Below are positions 1 to 13,366 of a stretch of DNA of 64,000 bases, piece after piece. Origin of the DNA: Nissolia schottii. Its lineage: Eukaryota; Streptophyta; Magnoliopsida; Fabales; Fabaceae. The DNA is taken from contig QANU01028603.1 in the NCBI GenBank assembly GCA_003254905.1, forward strand, positions 1 to 64,000, given 5' to 3'. Position 1 is the first letter of the stretch. Each line of letters opens with the position of its first letter. The notes below the pieces were generated by a model, which saw only the letters and a list, made by a program, of their open reading frames with translations, ran no database searches and was not told where the DNA came from. Both the position numbers and the translations under genes were made by a program.

Positions 1-2508
1 AGGATTTTATGTTAGGTGCATATCAATTAGTCATGCTGTTTTAGGAAGTTTTTTGTATATATGAGTGATTTCCATCAAGGGAGAATATAGATTGGACAAA
101 CATTTTTAGCACCCTTGAATTTGCAATTTTTGTTATATGAAAGACCACTCACGTGTCGTGTGCACAAGGGCAAGCAAATATGCAAGTTAACATATATTTA
201 TGAAAATTGTTTGGGATACTTAACTAATCATCGTATTTACACCTAACCCAAAATTTATATAGAGTGAAAGGAGAAGAGGTAGAAAAAAAAAATCAAATGC
301 TCTTAGAGTAATAAACTTTTAAAATTATCATTTTTTAAAGGTTTTGTATTATTTATTATTAACAGATAGTTATTAAATCAAACACATAAGTAAAAGACAA
401 CGGTGTTCCATAAAATTGATATGTCTAATAATTTCACTAAGAGATATACACAACAACAATTATTAAAGGAAGAAAATAGTGTTTGGAACCAATAAAGTCT
501 AGTATAAATGGTAAATGACTCCATTCTTTAAACATTTAGTTAAAGATTCAATTTCTGATAATGTATATAAAAAAGAATCTCATTAAAAAAAATGTATAAT
601 CATTTTACTGATCTTTTAAGCTCTTCGAGAGTCGAAGGGAGATTGAAAAAAAATGAAAATAGTGATTGGAGAAGGAAAGATGGAAAAGGGCACTCAATTT
701 CTGGCAAGAAAAAAGGAAGAAGAGAAGAAAAAGTCACAAGAAAACAAAAAAGAGGCCCTCGTGCAAACTGGATATGTCTCAATGTACATCACAAACTTTG
801 GTTTAATAAATCATTGATATAATAAATGAATGAAATTTGAAGCATAAGGAAAAAGAAAAAAAGAGCATATGGTGCTACAATCCATGCGTGTGGGTGTGGA
901 CATATTCCGCTCTCTCTCTCTCTCTCTCTCTCTTCTCGTAACCAAACCAATTATTTGATACCTTTTTTTTTTCTTTCCACCCCTAATATTCGTGTATGTA
1001 TACCTGTAATTCTGTTTTGTGAATCTCTTTTGTGATCCACCTAACTCAATAACTCTTATCATATATATATATATATGGGCTCATTCCTATCTTCTTCTAA
1101 TTTCTTATTTCTAATTTCTAATTTCCTCTCTATATTTGCTTTATTTCTTTTAACACAATATCTACTTATTTTTCTATTAATATATATTTCTTTTCCCCTT
1201 CATATTTTCCATGAAAGAAAATTAAAAAGGTTTGTTTGCTATGATTGGTCCGACAGTATTCATCTCAATTATTTGCATCTTAATTATTGTGATTCATTAA
1301 ATGGTCCCTATTTCCCCAATTGTATCTTCAATATTCTCCTGTCCACATGTTTGTTGTAAGATATCTAAATTATGCAGTAGTTCATATAGCAACCTTCTTT
1401 TGTTTCTTTTTTTTCTTTCCTTTAAAATTCCAATTTGGGAATAAAAATTCCAACAATAAGCTTCCTAATTAATATATAGATCAGTCATCCAAGTGTAATT
1501 TTTATATTTATATAGAATAAAAATTTGTTTCTCAAAGGAGAAGTGGGATGACGATGAATCTCCAAGTAGAAGAATATTAAAAAAAACGCAAGAACATAAA
1601 AATCACACAACGATAAAAAAATAAAAAATACCTAGATGAAAATTAAGAAAAAGACCGAAAAACTAGCTCCACCAATCAAAACCATAGAAACTAAAATGAA
1701 CAACTAACTAACTAACTCAGTCTTTACGTCTATTTTGTTCACTCATCATCTTCGCCTGAATATATCTAGGCGCACTCGAAGCCCTAATTACTATAATGAG
1801 TTCTTTCGTCGTTGCCTCTTGTGCACAGTATAGGCATAGTGGGTGGCTATTCAAACGAAGTTGAGAAGCCGAGGTTGCTTGAGAGAGGTGATTTAATTTG
1901 GATTATGTTTTGAGATATTGCTTCAGTGTGTCGCTTTGGAGAGTTGCTTCATAATGTTTTTTCAATATATTTTTAGAGTTACATATCGAAAGTGTGATAT
2001 CAAAATTTTGTTCGTGTTGAGTATGTTTAGTGTTTCTTTTTTTCTTTTTACGGTTGATGTACTCTCTTTAACTCTCTTTTTTTTTTTTGAGAGTTTGAAC
2101 ATTTTCAAAGTCTTCAAAATAGTGTATCATACTTCTTTATCGTTTGTGTTTAAATATTAACTTAAGCATTTGAAAATGATAATTTTGTATAATTTAGATC
2201 ATGGTCAACCTATTATTGTCCATGTTAACTTGGACGAAAAAGAAACTTAACAGTAAAATGAATGGCTTTTTTCTTTGATTTCAGGTAATTGTTAGTTACT
2301 AGCTAGCTAATATAGATGCTTGTTACTTGATTGACCAAACCTATTATTGCTATGCATGCAGTTGCCAGATGAGCTTCCTTTGACCTAAGGATTTCCAACT
2401 ACAGAAAACATGGAATGTAGACCATTTGACTCAATGTCTACATAATTTTCGTTGACCAAGTCAACTCAAGGTTTTTTCTTTCTTACTTCTAAAATAAAAT
2501 TTGTCATG
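1..2508. other. AT-rich intergenic DNA, no gene recognised
   Basis: No open frame here shows a recognisable domain. Frames of 60-95 codons occur but are low-complexity (K/E/R-rich or F/L/S-rich), as expected from AT-rich spacer DNA. A (TC)n microsatellite lies at about 911-932 and a short (AT)n run near 1064-1075. Confidence 0.6.
911..932. repeat. (TC)n microsatellite
   Basis: An uninterrupted TC dinucleotide run of about 22 bases is visible. The antisense frame through it reads as an Arg-Glu repeat and is not a gene. Confidence 0.9.
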
Positions 2509-2510
2509 TA

Positions 2511-2797
2511 CTCTCTCCATTCCGTTTAACTAATGGTTCAAACTGCACATTAAAATAAATAAAAAAATATTTTGATAAATGCATAAAATATTATGAATTA
2601 ACAAATTATTTAATATAAAAAAATATTTTTATTTATAATATAATTATTATTCTCTTCATGTCTACTAATAAATGCTCCACTATAATAAGAGATATGAATA
2701 AAAAAAAGTAATTATACTTAAATATTGTAAATAAATAAATATAATAAAATTCTAAAAAATAAAAAAATGGACAGCTAAAATGGAACAAAGAGAGTGC
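2511..2797. mobile_element. Stowaway-like MITE
   Basis: The left end reads CTCTCTCCATTCC and the right end GGAACAAAGAGAG, an imperfect inverted repeat of the Stowaway type (Tc1/mariner group, whose consensus begins CTCCCTCCGTTCC). TA dinucleotides flank both ends (2509-2510 and 2798-2799), as expected for TA target duplication. The interior is AT-rich and non-coding and the length of about 287 bp is normal for the family. Terminal mismatches suggest an old copy. Confidence 0.7.
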
Positions 2798-2799
2798 TA

Positions 2800-5700
2800 T
2801 TATAAATTGTATACCCTATGAGATGAAAATCATGAAAGGCCAATTTATTACCATTTCTTTTCATATGCATTAGTTGGACTCGATTTCAAATTCAATAATA
2901 ATGAATTGATAAGAAAAGCACTAGTGCAATAGATTACAGAGTAGTATAAATACAAATGCAAAATTAAAAGCACCATTAATGATGGTTGTACCATTTTAGT
3001 TCCTTGTTTTTATTCCTTTCATTTATCGCGTAACTACCTCTGAAGATATTGATATATGTCAAATCTAACATCGATAAAGAGAAAAATAGAGCAGCATTGT
3101 TTGCAAGACAGAATATGTGTCAGTGGCCTAATATTAAAATACATGATATATTAGAATGCGTTCACCCAAATTCATGTTTATGCCTTGAATGAACGTTGCA
3201 CTAATGATGTTTGGATATTTTTATGTTGAACCTTTTTAACGTACTCCTCTTTGCAAACTCAAATTCAAATGCACACTAAAATGTTTATAATAAGGTAGAG
3301 TGGATCAATCATTTTAAAATATTAAGCCCATCGATGAAAATGACTAAGTGAATCAAATTTGAATGTTTGTAACAATCATATGGCCGAAATTGGTGCTAAT
3401 AGAGAAAAAAGGAAAAGTTCTTTCTTGCAAAATTAAATGCAGCCAAACAAATTAGAGTTTTCAATCGGAGGGTAAAGTTCCTTGCCTCGTAATTCAGTCA
3501 TAAGTTCACCATGGTCAAGTATCTACATATATTTAAGGGATTTTTTTTGGTGCTTATATCAATGAGAGTAAATTAAGCTACATAGTGTTCCACCAATCAA
3601 GAGTTGAAAAAATTATATTGGAACATGCTCTTTATAGCTTGGAATAAATTTTTTATACACTTCTTTTGTTCCTTAATGTTAATTAATTCATTTTGCTTTT
3701 TAGATTCATTGATAATTCAGTGTATAGAATTATTAATAAATCTAAAAAAAATATTAATAAATCTAAAAAAAACAAAAGGAACTAACATTAGAAAACAAAA
3801 TTATTAATATTTTAAATAGCTCTTACAATGTCAACTGTTAGAATACTTAATCAATGACCGAGTGGTCACTTTTGCAACAATGGCATTGAATCCGATCAAT
3901 TACTAGGTCAGTCCGTTCTAAAAGTTGCCAGCCGACGGTTTTAATATACCATGAAAGTTGAGCGACTAATTATGAATCAATTTAATGTGATTATAAATAT
4001 TAGTCAATTATAAAACTTTTAGTATTTGGTAGAGTGAATTATTGATAGAGATTACTCATATGAGCCTAAAAGTCTATCTAATAGTATAGACTAGTCCACA
4101 TAGTATACTATACAAAAAGTTCTTCCCAGATTTCATAATACCCCATAATTTGCTTCCTTTTTTTTTTTTTTTGTATTGTTCTCACTATGTTGATTATCCA
4201 CATCTAATGGTTCATATGCCTTTTGTGTAGATTCTATGGACACAAAAAAAAAGGGTAATTTAGGGCATAACCTAGCAACTTAATTTGCTACTTATTCAGT
4301 TATTTTGGGGATACATCTAAGAACAAAAGGGGGGCTGCATTTAAATTTGTTCTATATATCTTTGGTGTCAAATCTTTCTACGGATCTCCCTATGGATCCA
4401 CACAATTTTCCTTTGGTCACCATCCAATCTACCTTTTTCTGCCACTTGAAGACAAAAAAAAAAAAAAACAATATAAGGATTAAGAACCGAAAGGCAAAAA
4501 AGAGAATAACATAATTAATTTTAATACATTATTAATATAAATTTTTTACATCGTTAATCAATCATATAATGTCACACATATGATATTGAAGGTAATTATT
4601 ATCTAATCGTCAAATACACTTAACGATATAATAATATTTGATGGAATATATGTGTAAAAAAATTTAACATTGAGATTTATCAAAATCAAATCCAAATTAA
4701 CATACTAAACAAATATTGCATAACAAACGCATGTCTCATCAGAATCATGCATAAAATTAGAAGCGTGATCATCTTGTACATCTAGGTAGGAAACTGTACG
4801 GATCTGTCCCTACGAGACTAGTATGGTGTGTATTCAATTGTTCACTCTCAATGTTGGTGCATGAATCATGTTCTCCTCAACCACGAAACACGAAAATAAT
4901 TAAATAATCGAATAAATAAATAAAAAAGATTTCTTCATGTATAAGTATAAGGGGTCTAATTAAATTGAGTATAGTTGAACAGAAGCACGACTTATCTTCT
5001 CTTAATTAAATGTTAGACCTGACTTTAGATATGAAACAATTTTAAATCACCGAGTCAATTACCTTGCCATTAAAAGTACCTACAAGTTAGTGAAGAGATT
5101 AGTATTAACTTAGCACCGAACTTCGGTGAACACCCTAATAATGTACCAAAAGAAGTCTAAGTTTCACACAGTTTCCTAAGCAACTAATTCATGCATATAT
5201 TTGATTGTCATCTTAACTGTGGTGAATAGGGGACAATGTTTGAACAGATTTTCCAAAATAAAATACTAAGAAGAAACTGGCACATTTTTTAACAGTAAGG
5301 TAGAGCAATGTTCATCTCTCATCTTGATTGGATGATTTCTGATTTGGTGTGCCAAGATCAATTCTAAAATTTTGTGAATTTTTCTTTTTGTTTTGATTTT
5401 CTAAAATTATTACTATTTTCAAAATTAATTTCAATTTCTAAAATCAATTCTAACAAAAGCAACATTGAATTGCTTATAGCTTCAAATCAATTAATTGTGT
5501 GAAAATCAACTTTTCAAATAAGTTTATTGAACATAGATCACTTTACTTTAGAATTAATTATGATGTAATCAATTATGATAAAATTAATTTTAAAGCATGT
5601 TTAGTTTCTCTGTAACAACGCTCAAAATCGACTTTACAATCTCAAAATCATTTGTGACTCGTACTTGTTTTGTTTGGTTCCAATTATGAGTGATTCTCAA

Positions 5701-8432
5701 GATCATTTCGAACATGTAAAATTGATTTTAGAAGAATTGAAAATTTAGTAATTTTTGTCATAATCACTTTTTTTAGAGAACATCAAACACAAATCACTTT
5801 AATTAAAATTAATTATAATAGGATAAATTTTAATATGATTGACAATCATACTTTGTATGGTTAATGTCCAACTGTCAGTATATGTATACAGGGCTCCTTA
5901 TACCTTCAATCTGTTGAGATGTTTATAATTTTATGCTTTTAAGGTCAAAAGTCCTTATAGTGTTCATTTGGACAGGGCTTTTCCTTTCCATAAAACGTTA
6001 TTATGATTTTATTTGTTAAAATTATATGTATATAATACATGTTAATTCTTGAATAAATACTTTATTTCGTTTAATAATTATTATGATTTGTCTAAAAGAT
6101 TCTAACAATATATATTTTTATTAATTGCGTAACACTTTCTTTACAGAAATAAATGAAGTTTTTGAAGAATCCAAATATTGTAGTCTCTAAACAAAACTGT
6201 TTTCAGTTTCTCTAAATTGAATTAATTTTTGTACATTTTATATATACAAAAATTTTATTTTGAGAATGAAAATTGTCCTCATCAAGTTAAAATATCAACC
6301 TCAGTTTGTAATCAACAAAATGAAACACCCAACTAATTAATTCATTAAATAATTATCATCATCATGTGTAAAAGGGAAAAAATGTCCTTTATGTGCCTCT
6401 CAACCATGCAAAATTTTTCGTAATCATTAATGAGAAAAAAGTAAAAGGTAATCATTTTTGGAAAAATCATGCAAGCATTTTTTTTTTTTGGGTTGGTTGA
6501 TGATGTTTGGAAGCATGGCAAAATCCAAATGTCCTTCTCATATTAAATTCCGACCGATGTGATTAGCAGAAAAACTTAAGCATTTATCTTTTTCTACTCA
6601 TGTTTGTTTTGGACAAATTATATAATTGAGAGACAAATAATTTCTACAATGTCCGTTACATATATTATTCTCTAGCTCATAGGATTCCCAAATTTATAAT
6701 TTCACTATTAGATTACATGTTTGTTTCTTGTGATTATGACAATATTGTGATGGAAATTCTATCTTCAAAAAGATTCAAAAGGCTTACCTTCAAATTTAGT
6801 TAATGGCACCCTTCAACTTATGTTTTAGTGTATCTTGATCTTCAAACTTATGAATTTGACAAATTTTGATAGTTGTAATGTGATATAAAATCATTAAATT
6901 TTCTTCTCTCATAATCTTAAGCTTTTGGGAAAGATGATTTTTGAAATGGTGTCAAAATTATATCAAGAGGTTAAATATTCGATCATTTACGACTCTCATT
7001 TAAAAAAAAAATTATTCTCAATGCAAGTTAAAAGAGTTATTGTGTGAGAGAATATATAACCATTAAATTGTCTAATATATGCACATTATAAAGTTTGAGG
7101 ATCTTGTTGTATATACTTAAAAGTTTAAGGACCAAAGTGCACATGATGGTAAGTAAAATGAGATATATTAGAGTTTTCTCCTTATTTTATGATAAACTTA
7201 GACTTACCTTCTATTATGTACTTAATAGTAAAAAAAAAAACATACTACACATTGACACCAAAATCAAAATTGGTTGATCACACCTCATATAAACATGAAC
7301 TTTTGTTAACGTAAATGCTGAATATGATATTAACTGTAAATAAATTTATACTGTTACTAAAAATATACATTAAATTGACATTCACATAATCAAAATATAT
7401 ACTACTTATATGTTAATTTAGGTGTCAAAATCATGTAATTATTGATATCTATACAACCAAATTTCTGCATAGGGAGAATTTTATTTTATTTTTTCTGCAT
7501 GTACATGATTGAGACTGATCTAGATACATATATTGAATAGTCCCAAAAGGTCAAGAGTGCACAGTTGAATGGCTATCTCTACAAACAAGGGTGCCAGTCC
7601 TAAGTTTGAAACCTGCAGTTAGAATTTTGGAACAAGAAATGGGAACAAAAATCTCTTTATTTAGGACATAGTAACATTTGCACATGGTTAACCCAACTAG
7701 AATAGTGTCTTGTAGTGAGGGGAATTTGTATGTAATTTCCATGACCAGATCTTGTTGACAGACATGTGAAGGACTGGGGCTGGAAATAATAAGATTACCC
7801 TTTTCTTTTAGGTCCAATGGGGTGCTATGCATGTGCCCTTTTCTTTTAAATCATTTGCACTTTTCCTTTCTCCCTCTAGCTTCAGGATAAATCATAGATG
7901 TAGATATGCTTTTTTTTCTAATAAGGTTTGGTTAATAAATATCTTAAAAATATTAGTAAATTTGAAAATAAAGTTTTTAATTTTTTTATTCAATTTATTG
8001 ATAATTTAAAAAACTTATGTAACTTTTTAACAGTGTTCTTAAAGTAGTTGTTAACTTTTATTTTCTTCTTTTATATATTATATAATGTACAAAATGATTA
8101 AGTATTTTAATATATGATTTAAATTTTGGGTGATGGTAGCTGAATATCACAATCTAACATCAAATGCAATAATTTTTTTTTAAAAAAAAGTTTAATTGCT
8201 ATCATCTATTAGTAATAAAAAGTTTTATATTGATATTCAATTATGTATTACCAGTGGGTTTAACTGGCACGAATGTCAACCAAATATGAAGTTCAACCAA
8301 AAAAATTTCTTTAAAAATATTACAAAACAAAAAGAATGTAAAGCAATGGTTGGTTACATGTTACCATTTTAAAATAAAGACGGGATGATGAACATGTTAT
8401 GGTTGGTTATCGATAAGAAGTTAATGGCAAGG
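2800..8432. other. AT-rich intergenic DNA with degenerate repeats
   Basis: No recognisable gene. Around 5400-5830 the phrases AATTGATTTTA and AATCACTTT recur in both orientations, resembling old foldback MITEs of legumes. Around 6780-7160 there is another weakly symmetric stretch (phrases such as CTTCAAACTTATG and AAGTTTGAGGATC). An antisense frame at 7551-7832 has no recognisable domain and no gene context. Confidence 0.5.
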
Positions 8433-8437
8433 GTAAA

Positions 8438-8664
8438 TAATAGATCCAAAACCATGGCAAAAAAATATAAGAGAAAACAGAGATGAAACAGAAGTGAAAG
8501 TCACTTTGATTGCATAAGGCAAAGGCCTTTATATACAAGATTGGTTGTTTGTGAGTGAAGCAACTTGTTATAACTAACTACCTAACTTCCATAACTAATT
8601 ACAAACTCCTCTAACAAATCTATAACTAACTTTTAGCTTAAGTTAAAAGTGTTACACACTATTA
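8438..8664 (-). repeat. 3' LTR of the copia-type element
   Basis: 227 bp, matching 13135-13361 at about 92%. In element orientation it starts TAATAG, directly after the purine tract, and ends CTATTA, directly before the target duplication. The ends are therefore TA...TA and not the usual TG...CA. Confidence 0.9.
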
Positions 8665-8899
8665 CCCCCCTCAAACTTGGAGCTAGGTTCAGCAAATATA
8701 TTGGGTAGCCCAAGTTTGTTGTGCAAAAACTGAAATGAGGAGAGAGGTAGTGGCTTAGTAAGGATGTCAGGCAACTGAAGTTTGGAAGCAATGGGTAGCA
8801 ACCGGATGAAACCATCATGAACCTTATCTCGAACCAAGTGACAATTGAGCTCTATGTGTTTTGTGCGTTCATGAAAGGTAGGATTGTAAGCAATTTGAA

Positions 8900-9420
8900 A
8901 TGCAGAGGCATTATTACAAAAGATTATAACAGATTTGGAAGCATCAATGCCAAAATCTTGAAGAAGATATGAAATCCATTGTAGCTCACATGTGATTGTC
9001 GCCAGGGCCCTGTATTCAGCTTCACATGACGACCTTGAGATGGTGGTCTATTTCTTAGACTTCCAGCTAAGTAAAGAGACCCCAAGGTATACACAAAATC
9101 CTGTGGTGGACCTCCTCGTGTCAGGGCATCCAGCCCAATCAACATCATTGTATGCCTTTAATTGGATAGTTGAGGAAGATGGAAGGAAAATTCCTAGGCC
9201 AAGAGAGGACTTAGTAAAGCGTAGGACACGCATGGTAGCTTGCTGATGGGCTGTAGTAGGGTTGGACATGAATTGTGCCAACTGATTCACTGCAAAGGAC
9301 ATGTTTGGGCATGTAGTAGTCAAGTAAATCAGTCGTCCAATGAGCCTTTGGAATAGACCTGGATCAGATAGAGGCTCTCCTACAGTCTTTGACAATTTAT
9401 GAGCATTGATCATAGGGGTA
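8900..9420 (-). mobile_element. RNase H region of the copia-type element
   Basis: The minus strand encodes typical copia RNase H phrases, including GRLIYLTTTCPNMSFAVNQL, DVDWAGCPDTRRSTTGFCVY and LLSWKSKK. Fossil copy; it belongs to the broken element and is not a host gene. Confidence 0.85.
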
Positions 9421-9499
9421 GAAACTAGCTTGCATCCTAGCAGACCAGCATCAGAAAGGATCTCAAGTGCATATTTGCGCTAAGAAATGGAGATGCCTT

Positions 9500-10260
9500 G
9501 AGGAATTCGAGCTATCTCAAGGCTAAGAAAAAAATTTCAAGTCTCCAAGATCTTTGATTTTGAATTGTTGATCCAAAAAAGATTTAATGTTGCAAATTGT
9601 ATCCCAATCATTGCCAGTCAAAATAACATCATCAACATAAACAAGCAAGGCAGTAAAACAGCTAGCTGAATGTTTGATAAAAAGAGAATGATCAAATGCA
9701 GATTGGGCAAATCCATGAGAAATTAAAGCAGAAGAGAGTTTAGAAAACCATTGCCTACTAGCCTGCTTTAGCCCATATAAAGATCTCAGCAAACGACACA
9801 CTTAGTTGGGCTTGGAGGATTTGAAACCTTGTGGTAATTTCATGTATACCTCCTCATTGAGGTCACCATGGAGGAATGCATTATTAACATCCAGTTTCTG
9901 CAAGTGCCATCCTTTAATAGAAGCTAAAGAAAGAAGTAACCTTATAGTGGTCATTTTAAAAATTAGACTGGATGTGTCTAGGTAATCAATCCCATGAATT
10001 TGAGTGAATCCTTTTGCAACTAGGCGAGCCTTATACCTCTCAATGCTGCCATCAACTTTTATTTTTATTTTATACACCCACTTGCACCCAATAGGGACCT
10101 TACCTGAAGGCAAATCAACTATCTCCCATGTATTGTTATGTTGCAAAGCAGATATCTCATCTTGCATAGCCTCTTTCCAGCATTCTTGTTTAACAGCAGT
10201 AGCATAACTAGTAGGCTTAATTAGAGTGGTGAGATTAATAGAATATTCCCTGTGTGCTGA
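9500..10260 (-). mobile_element. Reverse transcriptase region of the copia-type element
   Basis: The minus strand shows the RVT_2 signature: WKEAMQDEISAL, NTWEIVDLP, GCKWVYKIK, YKARLVAKGFTQ, and the catalytic YVDDVILTG motif. The order is that of copia reverse transcriptases. Broken copy. Confidence 0.9.
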
Positions 10261-10699
10261 GGATAGGTTAGCACAAAAAAGCATAGAAATGAGAGGATAG
10301 GGAGTAAAGAGGCCAACTTCAAGTATGGAAGAGCTAGAGCCTGCAGTGGTAAGAATGTTGCAGTGATAATCTTGAAGGTAAGATGGGGTATGCCTAGGTC
10401 TCCTGGATTTTCTGATTGGAACAGTAGAGAAGTTGGGTTGTGACAGAGCAGAATTATCAGTAGGAATCACAGCAGAAGTAGATTGCGGTTTATTAGACAA
10501 ACTCTCAGGGAGATCATTAGAGATTTCAGAAAATGAAGCAGAGAATACAACTCTATCATTGCTGGTTCCTTGTGAATAAATTGCATTATAAAAGGGGAAA
10601 TAATTTTCATAGAAGTAAGCATTTCTACTAATGAAAATTTCCCTAGAAAGCAAGTCATACAAGAGAAATCCTTTTATGCCAATCTTGCAGCCTAAGAAA

Positions 10700-11640
10700 G
10701 CACACTTTCTAGCTTTACTGTCCAGCTTAGTTCTCTGTCTTGTTAGAGTGGATGCATAAGTTAAGCATCCAAAAACTTTGAGAAAAGACAAGTCTGGATC
10801 CTTGTTGTGAAGAACAACATGAGGTGAGAGAAGTTGAGATCCTTTAGAGGGAATTCTATTTATGAGAAAATGAGCATGTAAAACAGCAAATGACCAGAAG
10901 GAATGAGGCATATGTGACTAAAAGAGAAAGGATCTAGCAACATTAAGCAAGTGCTTATGTTTCCTTTCAACTATAGCATTTTTTTGTGGGGTCTCCACAC
11001 AACTAAGTTGGCGAACAATGCCTCTAGCTGCATAAAACTCAGTCATAGTAAATTCTGGACCATTATCTGATCTAACCACCTTAACCATCTTATCATATTG
11101 AGTAGCAATGTTAATGAATGCTTTTAGAGGGGGAGATGCCTCAGCCTTAGACTTCAGCAAGTACAACTAAGTGTGCCTACTTTTATCATCCATTATGGTA
11201 AGAAAATATCTATGGCCTTGAATAGAAATTGCAGGGACTGGTCCCGATACCACATGTAGCAAATCAAATACCTCAGCTGAAACAAAATTGCTTAAAGAAA
11301 AAGGGATAGTCCTTTATTTAGAGAAATGGCAAACATCACATGGTATATTCAGTTTACAAGCAGGAACAAAGGAATATACATTATGCAACAATTTTAACTT
11401 GTTTGTGCCTATGTGACCTAATCTATAATGCCACAAGTGAAATTTATTTACTGAAACGAAGCTAACAACTGAATTAACAACAGAGTTAATGGAAGTAACA
11501 GAAATCTGTAATGGAAAATTGAGAAGAGGCTTGTCAAGGATGTACAATCCTGCTTGTGCTCTAGCATGTCCAATTTGGTTCAAGTTGAGCGTATCCTGAA
11601 TAATGCATTGATCATGAAACATAGTGAGTTTGCATTCCAA
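10700..11640 (-). mobile_element. Integrase region of the copia-type element
   Basis: A GAG-pre-integrase segment (LWHYRLGHIGTNKLK) is followed by integrase core phrases (VRSDNGPEF, QKNAIVERKH) and the downstream region with the VFGCLTYAS phrase. Integrase lies upstream of reverse transcriptase, which separates copia from gypsy elements. Broken copy. Confidence 0.88.
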
Positions 11641-11699
11641 ATCGGCACAAAGCTTGGTAATAGCAATGAGATTGAAGTGAAATTTGGAAGAAACAGAAT

Positions 11700-12870
11700 A
11701 TCAGCTAAGTAGAAGATGGAATTAAACTTTACAGTGCCTATATGAGAGGAATATAGGACTTGGCCATTAGGAAGATTGATGGCAATAGGAGGATGAATCT
11801 GTCTATAAGATTGATAATAACCCAAGGAACAACAGATGTGATGTGTGGCTCCTGAATCCAAAATCCATGATGCAGTACCTGTTCTTGGAGATGTGGAGGC
11901 AACATTGGCTTGAATGATATTTTCTTGGGCTTGTCCAGAAGGAGAATTAGATGGTTGAATTAGGCCAACAAACTCTGGTATTGCTCAACAGTAAAATTGA
12001 AAGAATCTTGTTCAGTGTCCTTAGAAGAGGTTACAACATTTGCAGCAGCCCTCTTGGATCTATATCCTGATGGATAACCATGTTTCTTGTGGCATTCATC
12101 CACAATGTAGCCCCAATAGCCAAAAAATGTACATTTCTTACCCTGTTGCTTAGATTTAGAAGGATCATGAGATGATTTCTTAGCACCTTCAGGATTGGAC
12201 TGAGACTTGTTTGCATAATTGAGAAGCAACTTTGCATCAGTGCTTGTTGCATAGTTCAATTGTCGTTAATGCTACAATACCAGTGAAAAAATCCTATTGA
12301 AAGGTGGAAGAGGATCCATAAGCAATACCTGTGACCGAACTGTGTGAAAAGAATCATTGAGTCCCTTAAGAAAGCTAATGGCTCGATCAACATTCAAACG
12401 AATCTTGAGTTCAGGAAGAACACCATAGGCGCAAGGAACAACACACTTGCAAGAAGGCAATGGTCTAAACACATCCAATTCATCCCAAAGTGTTTTCAGA
12501 TCAGTAAAGAATCGTGTCACAGAAGCATCACCTTGGCATAGAGACGCAATTGCCTCATGAAGATCTGCAATCCGTAGGAGCAGGCATGGTCATTAATCTA
12601 TCCTTGAGTTCAGTTCAAACCTCATGTGCCTTATCAAGCCACAAAACGCTTTGAGCAATAGAGGGTTCAACAACACGAATTATCCATGCAAGAACCATGT
12701 GATTGCACCTCTCCCACTGATTGTACATGGAAGAATCAGGAGCAGGCATGGTGATTAAGCCATCGATAAATTTGACTTTGTTCTTAGAAAGAAGCCCCAT
12801 GCGCATAGCACGAGACCAATTGTGATAATTGGCTCCATTAAGAAGAGATGAAAAAAGAACCAATGAGGGA
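11700..12870 (-). mobile_element. Gag and protease region of the copia-type element
   Basis: The minus strand encodes a Retrotran_gag_2/3-like segment (NYHNWSRAMRMGLLSKNK, FIDGLI, WERCNHMVLAWI), a zinc-knuckle-like Cys/His stretch (CTFFGYWGYIVDECHKKHGYP) and then the aspartic protease active site MDSGATHHIC. This is the usual gag-protease order at the start of copia polyproteins. Broken copy. Confidence 0.85.
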
Positions 12871-13134
12871 TTTTCATTGGGATGTAGGTAGTATGGAGAT
12901 GAGAAATCCTATAAAGAATCAGAGGTAGTAGAAGCATTGGAAGAAGAATCTGTGGCTGTGCCATTCATGTCAAGATTGGTTGCCATAAGAGATGAGAAAT
13001 GCAGAGAATAAGCTGCAGAAACACCTAGAATACAAGGTGCTGAAATGCAGAGAAGATCAAGGAAGAAGAAAGCATGAAAAATGCAAGAAAAGAGAGTAGA
13101 AAATGGTGTGGAAGCAATTATGCGAATGATACCA

Positions 13135-13361
13135 TAACATATCCAAAACCATGGCAGAAAAACAGAAGAGAAAACATAGATGAAGCAGAAGAGAAAGTCA
13201 CTTTGATTGTATAAGGCAAAGGCCTTTATATACAAGAGTGGTTGCTTGTGAGTGAAATAACTTGCTATAACTAACTACCTAACTTCCATAACAAGTTACA
13301 AACTCCTCTAACAACTCTATAACTAACTTGTAGCTTAAGTTAAAAGTGTTATACACTATTA
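13135..13361 (-). repeat. 5' LTR of the copia-type element
   Basis: 227 bp, paired with 8438-8664. It is immediately followed, in element direction, by the primer-binding site at 13126-13134. The copy of the target duplication at this side is GTAAA at 13362-13366. Confidence 0.9.
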
Positions 13362-13366
13362 GTAAA

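Larger units (their letters stand above)
8438..13361 (-). mobile_element. Copia-type (Ty1/Pseudoviridae kin) LTR retrotransposon, broken
   Basis: A near full-length 4.9-kb element on the minus strand. It is bounded by two 227-bp LTRs and a perfect 5-bp target duplication GTAAA (8433-8437 and 13362-13366). Domain order in the sense direction is gag with zinc knuckle, protease (DSGA), integrase, reverse transcriptase (YVDD) and RNase H, so integrase precedes RT as in copia elements. The primer-binding site next to the 5' LTR (13126-13134) reads TGGTATCAT on the minus strand, partly matching the initiator-Met tRNA 3' end. A purine tract (GAGGGGGG) adjoins the 3' LTR. The coding region is broken, with roughly half a dozen or more breaks. 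The LTRs differ at about 19 of 227 sites by hand count (about 8%), suggesting an insertion a few million years old. It is a fossil lying 1.3 kb upstream of the CYP85A start. Confidence 0.93.

Noticed and set aside
592-822. Lysine/arginine-rich frame near the left edge
   Set aside because: Low-complexity A-rich DNA; its antisense frame is equally open.
7551-7832. 93-codon minus-strand frame
   Set aside because: No recognisable domain, promoter or splice context; length is within chance for this window.
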